This document shows positions 10,534-17,275 of a stretch of 64,000 bases of DNA, piece after piece. The stretch is taken from assembly GCF_000948415.1 (NCBI RefSeq), contig NZ_JYII01000006.1:186001-250000 (forward strand), given 5' to 3'. The notes below the pieces were generated by a model. That model was not told the origin of the DNA, did no database searches, and saw only the letters and a program-made list of their open reading frames with translations. Numbering within the stretch: the first letter of the stretch is position 1; each line of letters begins with the position of its first letter. The DNA comes from Thalassospira sp. HJ. GTDB taxonomy: Bacteria > Pseudomonadota > Alphaproteobacteria > Rhodospirillales > Thalassospiraceae. A program made the position numbers and the translations under genes.

Positions 10534-11055
10534 ATGCAACGCCTTGCTGATGCACTTGACCAGATAAACACCTGGACCGGAATGACCGTGCGCTGGTTCG
10601 CACTTCTGATGGTTCTGTTGCAGTTTACCGTGGTCTTGCTGCGCTATGTTTTCGGGTTCAGTTCAATCGCGCTGAATGAAAGCGTGCTTTACCTGCATTC
10701 CGCTTTGTTCATGTTGGGGGCGGGCTATACGCTGTTGGTTGATGGCCATGTCCGGGTGGACATTTTCTATGCCGCTGCCACCGACAAGACCAAGGCGCGG
10801 ATTGATACCTTTGGCTATCTGTTTCTGGCAATTCCATCAATGCTGGCCCTGCTTTACTGGACCTGGCCGTCGGTGATCAATTCGATCTCGATGATGGAAG
10901 GGGCGATTTCGGTCGGCGGCATTCCGGCTGTCTGGCTTTTGAAATCGCTGATCCCGGCCTTTTGTATTCTGCTGATTATCCAGTCCGTGGCCTGTCTTCT
11001 GAGGCAGGTGATTTTGCTGCGCGGGAATATTGAAGATCAAGGTGGTGCGAAGTAA
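10534..11055 (+). CDS. dctQ: TRAP transporter small permease DctQ
   Basis: Small membrane subunit of the TRAP transporter, 173 residues, with four predicted membrane helices (for example WFALLMVLLQFTVVLLRYVF and LFLAIPSMLALLYWTW). The ATG at 10534, preceded by GGGGAGA, is chosen over an in-frame start 60 bp upstream that lies inside the preceding hairpin. The last base of its stop codon is the first base of dctM (TAATG), so the two permease subunits are coupled. Confidence 0.88.
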   Translation: MQRLADALDQINTWTGMTVRWFALLMVLLQFTVVLLRYVFGFSSIALNESVLYLHSALFMLGAGYTLLVDGHVRVDIFYAAATDKTKARIDTFGYLFLAIPSMLALLYWTWPSVINSISMMEGAISVGGIPAVWLLKSLIPAFCILLIIQSVACLLRQVILLRGNIEDQGGAK

Positions 11056-12602
11056 TGGAATATCTTGATCTTTTGATGTTTGCCGCCCTGATGGGCTGCA
11101 TCCTGCTCGGCTTTCCGGTGTCATTTTCGATTGCCGGAACGGCGATTATTTTCGGCTATCTCGGCTGGCTGACCGATACGATGAATATCGGCCTGATGGG
11201 GGCTTTCGGGCAGCGCGTTTTCGGCACGCTGACCAATGATGTTCTGATCGCCATTCCGCTGTTTGTTGTCATGGGTGTGATCCTTGAACGGTCGCGCATT
11301 GCCGAAGATTTGCTTCATACCATGGGGCGTCTGTTTGGCCAGTTGCGCGGGGGCTTGGGCATTTCGGTTGTGCTGGTTGGCGCGTTGCTTGCGGCCTCGA
11401 CCGGCATCGTTGGTGCCACCGTGATTGCCATGGGCATGATTGCCCTGCCGACCATGTTGCGCACGGGGTACAATCCCAAAATGGCGTCTGGCCTTGTCTG
11501 TACTGCAGGTACTTTGGGTCAGATCATACCGCCCTCAACGCTTCTGATTATTCTCTCTGACGTGATGTCGTCGGCCTATCAGCAGGCGCAATATGAGCAG
11601 GGCAAGTTCACGATCGAAACCATTTCGGTCGGACAGATTTTTGCCGGGGCATTGACCCCGGGCCTGACGCTGGTTGCGATCTATATCCTTTATATCCTGC
11701 TGCGCGGCGTGTTCCGCCCGGCCGATATGCCGCCGGTGCAAAGTGATGATGGCCGGCCCAGCCTTGGCGAAGTGGTCGGTGCGGTTCTGCCGCCCGTGCT
11801 TCTGATCATTGCCGTACTGGGTGCCATTCTGGGCGGGGTTGCCACCCCGACTGAGGCCGCATCGGTCGGCGCGATTGGTGCGATCCTGATGGCCGGTGTC
11901 CGTCAGGGGGCGAACCGCAATCTGGTCCTGACCGGAACCGTCGCACTTTTAATCCTGGCCGTCATGGCCGGGGTAGCACCGGTGCGGTTCCAGCGCAGTG
12001 ATTTGACCGGTTTTGATTATGCCCTTGGTGTTGGCTACGTCATCTTGGCGATCATCGGGATCGTTGCGATCCTGGCCTGCCTGCGTCAGGCATGGAAAAC
12101 CGACATTCTGAAATCAGCCCTGACCTCGACCATGACGGTCAGCTCGATGATCTTTGCCACCATCCTGACAGCCAGCATGTTTTCGCTGGTGTTTATCGGG
12201 CTGGGTGGTGAGGACCATGTGGCAGAGATTTTGGAATCCATGCCCGGCGGTCCGACGGGTGCGTTGATCTTTTGCATGGCGCTGATCTTTGTTCTCGGCT
12301 TCTTCCTTGATTTCGTTGAAATCACGGTGATCCTGCTGCCGCTGATTGCGCCGGGCCTGATCATGATGGGCCACGATCCGGTGTGGCTGGCGATCCTGAT
12401 TGCGATCAACCTGCAAACATCGTTCCTGACCCCGCCATTTGGCTTCTCGCTGTTCTACCTGCGCAGTGCCGCCCCGCCGGAAATCACCACCGGCCAGATT
12501 TATCAGGGTGTGGTCCCGTTCATCGCCCTGCAGCTATTTGGCATCTTCGTGATCTGGCTCTGGCCGTCACTCGCCAATTGGTTGCCGAGTGTGGTGTTCT
12601 GA
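11055..12602 (+). CDS. dctM: TRAP transporter large permease DctM
   Basis: Large membrane subunit carrying the cation-coupled transport path, 515 residues. Multiple helices are visible, as are the family signature stretches GILEASTG-like (LLAASTGIVGATVIAMGMIALP) and the conserved GTLGQIIPPST. It is longer than the commonest DctM (about 430) because of an extra middle region (about residues 225-345), as in the longer DctM forms that accompany TakP-like binding proteins. A strong terminator follows. Confidence 0.9.
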   Translation: MEYLDLLMFAALMGCILLGFPVSFSIAGTAIIFGYLGWLTDTMNIGLMGAFGQRVFGTLTNDVLIAIPLFVVMGVILERSRIAEDLLHTMGRLFGQLRGGLGISVVLVGALLAASTGIVGATVIAMGMIALPTMLRTGYNPKMASGLVCTAGTLGQIIPPSTLLIILSDVMSSAYQQAQYEQGKFTIETISVGQIFAGALTPGLTLVAIYILYILLRGVFRPADMPPVQSDDGRPSLGEVVGAVLPPVLLIIAVLGAILGGVATPTEAASVGAIGAILMAGVRQGANRNLVLTGTVALLILAVMAGVAPVRFQRSDLTGFDYALGVGYVILAIIGIVAILACLRQAWKTDILKSALTSTMTVSSMIFATILTASMFSLVFIGLGGEDHVAEILESMPGGPTGALIFCMALIFVLGFFLDFVEITVILLPLIAPGLIMMGHDPVWLAILIAINLQTSFLTPPFGFSLFYLRSAAPPEITTGQIYQGVVPFIALQLFGIFVIWLWPSLANWLPSVVF

Positions 12603-12628
12603 TTAAAACGCCAAACAAGATACGAAAG

Positions 12629-12658
12629 CGCCCTGGACTGTTCCGGGGCGTTTTTTTT
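12629..12658 (+). terminator. Rho-independent terminator after dctM
   Basis: A 9-bp stem CGCCCTGGA / TCCGGGGCG (one G-U pair) with a 4-nt loop is followed by eight T. It ends the TRAP operon 27 bp after the dctM stop. Confidence 0.88.
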
Positions 12659-12755
12659 GCTTCGGCCGCAAATGTTGAGAAACATGTCATGGCATTGGGC
12701 GGACGGAAGCGTAAAGTTGGATTGCAGATCAACGATTGTGCATTCAGGAAAAAAG

Positions 12756-12786
12756 CGATGGTGCCCCCGGGGAGAATCGAACTCCC
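12756..12786. repeat. Left attachment-site repeat (attL side)
   Basis: The 31 bases are identical to 29472-29502 and correspond to the 3' end of the tRNA-Leu gene on the minus strand, including the encoded CCA. To its left, on the minus strand, a T run follows directly (bases about 12749-12755). This is probably the original terminator of the tRNA gene, left behind by integration. Confidence 0.9.
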
Positions 12787-12873
12787 TATGAGTATATTAT
12801 ACACCAATCATGTTCGTTGTTTCACAACGATTTAAACGACACTCAAAGCCGATTTGTGCGGCTCATTGAGTCT

Positions 12874-12885
12874 TTGGTACACACA
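12874..12885 (+). repeat. Putative integrase arm-type site, left end
   Basis: TTGGTACACACA, an exact 12-bp match in the same orientation to 29404-29415 at the other end of the element. A perfect 7-bp inverted repeat (TCGTTGT/ACAACGA, 12814-12830) lies between it and the att repeat. The interpretation as an arm-binding site for the integrase is an inference. Confidence 0.45.
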
Positions 12886-12904
12886 TCCGATACGCATAGC
12901 AAGG

Positions 12905-14212
12905 TCAAAATGGCGGCAAGAACTTCGGGGCTGGCTTTATCGTTCTAACCTTATCCTCGGTTGTTTCCGCTTGAAGGGATGCACTATCTTGCGACGAAGC
13001 AAGAGGAAACGCGCTAGCCCGTATAGCATTCTCAACATTCCTGATAAGCCGATACACCTCCCCCTTTCCCTGGCTATCTTTAAAACTCTGGTAAGTTGCC
13101 AAAACTCTAGATGATGTTTCTTGAAAACTGGCGTAGTCCGCTTGATACGTTTCCTCGTCTAAAGGGGACCTATCACCCAATGAGGTAAAGAGCCGAACTA
13201 TTTCCTTCTTCCTCTTTTCAAGCCTTCTATCTGTGATTCGATTAAGTCCAACCTTTGACAAATCATTCTTTGCCCTGTGACGATTTCGGCAAGCAGGTCC
13301 ATCATGAGATTGAGTGGGCTCTCGCCATCTTCCTGCTCCAAGATTTTTAGAATGTCGTCTGTATTTTTCTTCGTCTTCTGTATTGTGCCTGTGACGTTTT
13401 GCAATTGAGCCATTGTGTTCCTCCATTAAGTTGTCGAACTCCATTTTTCTTATTTTTAGTAATCTGTGACAGGCACCAACAAACGTGCCGTTTTCATGCT
13501 CAATGACAAAGGCTTTCTCTCCCCGCCTAAGCACAAGATTCATTTCACCCAGTTTCTCTGAGAAAACACTGATGTCAGATGCATCCCTGAACGCCTGCTT
13601 TACCTCTTGTTTGAGGGCAGGAAGATGCAAACCTTTCCTTTTAAGTTCTTGATGTTCTGCGGCCCCAAAAGAGGCCACTGGGCGAGGTGTTTCTGCAATG
13701 TGAAGAAGGGATGCTGAACAATCCCCCTGAGATGATAGAAATTGCGCAACAGCGCGGTTATGCCTGCCAACCGTCAACTGATGTCCGAATTCCAGTTCCA
13801 GTAGCCTAGATATCTTTTCGTTTCTCACTTTGAAAAATTTTGAATCCATAGTTCTTCCCAAAAATCTCTCCGGCACAATCAGATGAAGATGATTGTTAGG
13901 ACTTCCATCAGACAACTTCTTTGTATGACGAACCAGGATGTAAGGCCTTTCATTTGCATTAAACTCACTCAGGATAAGTTCAACGGCCCTATGCTCGTTC
14001 TCATTGCCCATCGGACGCCCAGCGTTGATAGAAATGTGCCTCATAGAGAACTTGCAACCATCAAACTCTGCTTCTCGATGGAACTTTTCAAAATCTCCCT
14101 CCCACCCAGCAAGAAGCTCAATACGCTCATTCTCCAAGCCTTTGTGAAGCAGATGGTTCTTGAGGTTTCGAAAACCGCCTGAAGTCCTGATTCTCGTCGT
14201 ATTCAAAATCAT
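12905..14212 (-). CDS. Relaxase / mobilisation nuclease (MobP-like)
   Basis: DNA-nicking protein that would cut the element's transfer origin and lead the strand into a recipient, 435 residues. The N-terminal half has the histidine motif of HUH relaxases (His108-x-His110 in NNHLHLIVPE) together with His59 and His96. The C-terminal part is charged and poorly conserved in appearance; that is where a second gene is nested in another frame. It starts 4 bp after the stop of the MobC-like gene, so the two form a mob operon. Exact MOB class is uncertain. Confidence 0.8.
   Translation of the reverse strand: MILNTTRIRTSGGFRNLKNHLLHKGLENERIELLAGWEGDFEKFHREAEFDGCKFSMRHISINAGRPMGNENEHRAVELILSEFNANERPYILVRHTKKLSDGSPNNHLHLIVPERFLGRTMDSKFFKVRNEKISRLLELEFGHQLTVGRHNRAVAQFLSSQGDCSASLLHIAETPRPVASFGAAEHQELKRKGLHLPALKQEVKQAFRDASDISVFSEKLGEMNLVLRRGEKAFVIEHENGTFVGACHRLLKIRKMEFDNLMEEHNGSIAKRHRHNTEDEEKYRRHSKNLGAGRWREPTQSHDGPACRNRHRAKNDLSKVGLNRITDRRLEKRKKEIVRLFTSLGDRSPLDEETYQADYASFQETSSRVLATYQSFKDSQGKGEVYRLIRNVENAIRASAFPLASSQDSASLQAETTEDKVRTIKPAPKFLPPF
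13198..13413 (-). CDS. Nested small mob protein inside the relaxase gene
   Basis: A 71-residue ORF read in a different frame of the same strand, wholly inside the relaxase gene. It has an ideal ribosome site, GGAGG six bases before ATG. The product (MAQLQNVTGTIQKTKKNT... LDLIESQIEGLKRGRRK) is a plausible amphipathic, coiled-coil-like protein with a basic tail. The relaxase frame over the same bases is unusually basic and repetitive. ColE1-type plasmids nest mobB and mobD inside mobA in the same way, which is the basis for this call. Homology to MobB is not established. Confidence 0.6.
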   Translation of the reverse strand: MAQLQNVTGTIQKTKKNTDDILKILEQEDGESPLNLMMDLLAEIVTGQRMICQRLDLIESQIEGLKRGRRK

Positions 14213-14216
14213 CAGG

Positions 14217-14537
14217 TCACCTCAGATTGTTTATCTTTTCAGACATCCCCTGAAGCTGGGATTTGATATATACAAGGTCAGCTTGTTCATGTTTGCTATG
14301 TGCGTAGCGGGTAAGCTGATTGATGTTGTTGCCAACACAATTTAACTCTGTCTGTACTGAGTAAATTGCTTGGATGAGTTCCCTGTAGCTCTCAATTGTT
14401 TTCTTGCGTGCTGCCAAGGCCAAAGACTGTCTGGCCCATACTGATAAATTCATCCCAGAGGTGTTCGCCCCTGATTTGAATAATTTCTTTTCTTGTTCAC
14501 TAACCCTTATTTTTAGAAACCTATTTCTTGCGACCAT
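14217..14537 (-). CDS. MobC-like relaxosome accessory protein
   Basis: Small DNA-binding protein (106 residues) that in related systems helps the relaxase open the transfer origin. The N-terminus VARNRFLKIRVSEQEKKLF looks like a ribbon-helix-helix region. The C-terminal half has ELNCVGNNINQLTRYAH, the signature seen in MobC proteins. An upstream in-frame ATG exists at 14552, but GGAGGT lies inside that extension, at the right distance for the ATG at 14537, which is therefore chosen. Together with the relaxase it forms a two-gene unit. Confidence 0.78.
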   Translation of the reverse strand: MVARNRFLKIRVSEQEKKLFKSGANTSGMNLSVWARQSLALAARKKTIESYRELIQAIYSVQTELNCVGNNINQLTRYAHSKHEQADLVYIKSQLQGMSEKINNLR

Positions 14538-14590
14538 AATACGTACCTCCATTATTATTATTGGTTTTAAGGAGTCTACTCGGGGTCAAC

Positions 14591-14632
14591 GGGGCAGAGC
14601 CCCTTGCCAGAATGTTTGAGTGCCGTGGGCAC
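14591..14632. other. Candidate transfer origin region
   Basis: Upstream of the mob operon are two close stem-loops, GGGGC-AGA-GCCCC (14591-14603) and GTGCC-GTG-GGCAC (14620-14632). They form a GC-rich island in AT-rich sequence. Transfer origins commonly lie beside mobC with such inverted repeats. No nick-site consensus was recognised, so this is only positional and structural evidence. Confidence 0.35.
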
Positions 14633-14704
14633 GATTAACACGGCTGGCTTACAAAAATAGGCACCTTAATTTTGCTAGGATTGCAAAACCTATGCATAGA
14701 ACAA

Positions 14705-14739
14705 GAAATAAAAAAGCTCCCTTCAAATAGAAGGGAGCT
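14705..14739 (-). terminator. Terminator after the element membrane-protein gene
   Basis: A 10-bp perfect stem AGCTCCCTTC / GAAGGGAGCT with a 5-nt loop, followed on the minus strand by a T run. It lies 25 bp beyond the stop of the 317-residue membrane protein gene. Confidence 0.85.
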
Positions 14740-14764
14740 CCATTAAAATAAGCACCTATTTTTA

Positions 14765-15718
14765 TTACGATACCCGAGCGGCAGGAACAAACTCTGGCTC
14801 CACAACACTTGCAAGTTCGCCATTTTTCAAGCGGCTCATTATCTTACTCCAAGTTGCGGCCTGATAACTTTTCAGGGGTATTACGACGCGGTCATTTTCA
14901 AGGTCAGAAAGGTCGTATTCAAGATACAAACCAGTGTTCTGCGCCGCTTTGTTATGCTCCTGACCATTATAGCTCATAACATCAATCGCTTCGGTTGTGG
15001 TTGTTCTGCCGATGGCCCGAATGGTATTTGCAACACTCTCTCGCTCTCCCCATTTTCTAATGTCATTCCAAGCGACTGTTCCAGACTTGGCTATTTTCTT
15101 TTTGTCCATGCGCACAAATGCAAACGTCTGATTATCTCTAGAAATTGCTATGCCGCCTCTATCACCGGCAACGTAGTAGCCGATATCGTCACCAAGAAAT
15201 TCTCTGAGCTTTGCTGTCACCGTAAGAGCATTTCTGACCTCGCGGTTTTCCAACCATTGGGGAATGAAGAAACGCCAACCCAAAACCATTGGAAGGGCAA
15301 AAAACCACACCATCTCGGTGTTTGGAGATGTAATCGGGATAAGTATCAAACTCGGCAGAAGCCCGCCCAATAGCGCAGCCATCGCCCATAAAATAACACC
15401 ACTTCCTTTCATATCTTTTTCGAAATGGAGCTTGGTTGCCCTGATTACGACTTTAGCAAGCGGGTCATTGGCTACCTTGTTTTCCAAAGGCTTTCTGGTC
15501 AGTCGATACGGCATCCATAAAACCAGCGCGGCGGTAATCAACCAAGGTGTAAATGGTGCCTCATAGAAAGACCTCTGTGACCAGCGCATCTCAGCGTATA
15601 GCCCCCCCAGAAGAAAAATCATCAGAGGACCAACCACCACAAGAAATATCACCTGCAGTACCAATCGGTTTTTCAACCAACTACGTTTCTCTGGGATAAA
15701 TTCACTCGCATTTTCCAA
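14765..15718 (-). CDS. Membrane protein of unknown function
   Basis: 317 residues, not recognised. Two hydrophobic helices near residues 20-45 and 58-75 and two more near residues 108-150 would anchor it in the inner membrane. The last ~150 residues form a soluble domain (TAKLREFLGDDIGYYVAGDRGGIAISRDN...) with no motif I know. It is transcribed divergently from the small XRE regulator across a 103-bp gap that contains a perfect palindrome, so the regulator probably controls it. It may be an accessory of the neighbouring restriction-like operon. Confidence 0.7.
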   Translation of the reverse strand: MENASEFIPEKRSWLKNRLVLQVIFLVVVGPLMIFLLGGLYAEMRWSQRSFYEAPFTPWLITAALVLWMPYRLTRKPLENKVANDPLAKVVIRATKLHFEKDMKGSGVILWAMAALLGGLLPSLILIPITSPNTEMVWFFALPMVLGWRFFIPQWLENREVRNALTVTAKLREFLGDDIGYYVAGDRGGIAISRDNQTFAFVRMDKKKIAKSGTVAWNDIRKWGERESVANTIRAIGRTTTTEAIDVMSYNGQEHNKAAQNTGLYLEYDLSDLENDRVVIPLKSYQAATWSKIMSRLKNGELASVVEPEFVPAARVS

Positions 15719-15772
15719 CCTTCATACTCCTCTGAGATTGTTACTCATTATCTAATCAGAAAGCACAAATCT

Positions 15773-15786
15773 TTTACTATAGTAAA
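15773..15786. promoter_or_regulatory. Palindromic operator between the XRE regulator and the membrane protein
   Basis: TTTACTATAGTAAA is a perfect 14-bp palindrome, 35 bp before the regulator's ATG and 54 bp before the divergent start. Its core ACTATAGT is close to the GACT...AGTC boxes bound by restriction-modification controller (C) proteins. It is probably the autoregulatory site. Confidence 0.6.
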
Positions 15787-15821
15787 TGGTTAAAGGCCAC
15801 TGAAAACACTACCGTCTCGCG

Positions 15822-16040
15822 ATGGACATACGAGAGACGGTTGGCTCAAACTTACGTCGGATAAGGCTTAAAAGCGGTATGAGTCAGGAGGCTCTTTCGC
15901 ATCGGGCAGGCCTTGCCCCGAGCTTTTTAAGCCAGATTGAAAACGGCAAACGCAGCCCTACAATAACCACACTCGCCGCCCTTGCCGGGGCTTTAAATGT
16001 CGAAGTTGTCGAGTTCTTTGCGAAGCAAAAACAAGAGTGA
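15822..16040 (+). CDS. XRE-family regulator, restriction controller (C protein)-like
   Basis: A 72-residue protein consisting of a single helix-turn-helix domain (residues about 6-62: LRRIRLKSGMSQEALSHRAG followed by SFLSQIENGKRSP). Size and sequence style match the C proteins that time expression of restriction-modification genes. It is divergent from the membrane protein gene and convergent with the GIY-YIG gene, the two stop codons being 5 bp apart. It is therefore near the R-M operon but not upstream of it. Control of the R-M operon would have to act in trans on another site. Confidence 0.78.
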   Translation: MDIRETVGSNLRRIRLKSGMSQEALSHRAGLAPSFLSQIENGKRSPTITTLAALAGALNVEVVEFFAKQKQE

Positions 16041-16045
16041 ACAAC

Positions 16046-17275
16046 TCAAGTTTTACGAAGCACAATTACCCCATTTCCAGGGTCATATTCATAATCAACT
16101 ATGGTCCCCGCGAACAGCAACCGGATTGCTTTTTCCACTACGGGCAATGGCAACAGGAACCATTCCCTTGGCTTCACAAACCTGCCAAATCGGTCCTGAA
16201 TTTCGATATCAAGCCTTGCTTCGCTGAAAAAGCGATGCAGCAGGTTTTCGACCTTTATCGGGTCAACATCCATCAACGCAAAACTGCGCAAAGGATGTAC
16301 TGGAGCCATTAAAAATGTTGGATCTTCAACCGCATTTCTAATCCTGTCCTCAAGCGTCCCCTTGGTAACACCAATCTTGAACAAATTTCCGTCCAATGCC
16401 TTGATAGACGGGTCATTTGAGAGGCTTCTTACGACATAGACAACGCCAGTCAGGACACCTTTTTCAGTGTCATCCACATCCTCAAAAAGTGGCCCACTGA
16501 CGGGTGAAGATATACGCCTGCCATTCGGGTCTTTGTAAAGCTCGGTAGCAAGTGACCGGAGAAGGTTGTTTCCCTCCATCCCATTGTCAAAAATCACACG
16601 CAAACGCGCGTTTTTTTTTCCGTTTCGGATTTGGGTCTCACCGACTTCTGCGACAAAGACAGTAACCCCATTGAGAATGAAGAATTCGCCCGCTTGAATT
16701 TCTTGCTCTTTTTGAAACTCAATGGCCTTTCTGCGACCCGACTTCAGGTCTTTCATACACTCATCAAACAGCGGTTCGAATTTGTCGAAATCCTCGCATT
16801 TTATACGCTCCGATTTCCAATCAGCCTTGGATACTTTTTTCTGCTCACTGGTTGGAACATTTTTTATATTAAAAATGTCATCTGATTCCGTAGATAAAAG
16901 CTCGTCATCAGAATCAAGAATTTCGTCAAGACTCATTGCTGGAAATTCAACTTCGCCAGGCGAGCCTACCGAAGGAACTTCAGCATTTTTTTTTTCAACA
17001 TCCTTCAACAGATTATGCCGGTCATGAGATGCAAGTATCTCAAGTGCGTTTCTGTCTTTCAGAAGCCCTTTTAAGCGCAACTGCAGATTTCTCTCCGAGA
17101 CAGAGGGCTTTACTGCACCTGCACCAGGAACATGGCCATACCGGTCAATAAACCGGTTTATCTCTTCGAAACTTGACAGAATCCGCGTTGCTTCGGGGTC
17201 AACTTCTTTAACCTTGACCTCGACCTCACCAACAAGCTCATCGTCAAATATGTCATCAAGAGACATCTTAGGCAT
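16046..17275 (-). CDS. GIY-YIG (T5orf172-like) nuclease-family protein
   Basis: 409 residues; third gene of the restriction-like operon. The C-terminal part carries a GIY-YIG-type domain: Tyr280-Val-Val, Lys300-Ile-Gly, Arg311, Glu343 with His347, and REWF at 370-373, the arrangement of the T5orf172 branch. The N-terminal half is acidic and unrecognised, with a duplicated motif MSLDDIFDDEL (residues 4-14) and MSLDEILDSDDEL (114-126). Its ATG overlaps the helicase stop by 8 bases, so translation is coupled. It is the only gene in the operon with a visible nuclease fold and is the likely DNA-cutting subunit. Confidence 0.75.
   Translation of the reverse strand: MPKMSLDDIFDDELVGEVEVKVKEVDPEATRILSSFEEINRFIDRYGHVPGAGAVKPSVSERNLQLRLKGLLKDRNALEILASHDRHNLLKDVEKKNAEVPSVGSPGEVEFPAMSLDEILDSDDELLSTESDDIFNIKNVPTSEQKKVSKADWKSERIKCEDFDKFEPLFDECMKDLKSGRRKAIEFQKEQEIQAGEFFILNGVTVFVAEVGETQIRNGKKNARLRVIFDNGMEGNNLLRSLATELYKDPNGRRISSPVSGPLFEDVDDTEKGVLTGVVYVVRSLSNDPSIKALDGNLFKIGVTKGTLEDRIRNAVEDPTFLMAPVHPLRSFALMDVDPIKVENLLHRFFSEARLDIEIQDRFGRFVKPREWFLLPLPVVEKAIRLLFAGTIVDYEYDPGNGVIVLRKT

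Noticed and set aside
12383-12835. 150-codon frame crossing the dctM end and the left att repeat
   Set aside because: It is an alternative frame of dctM that runs through the terminator and into the att repeat.
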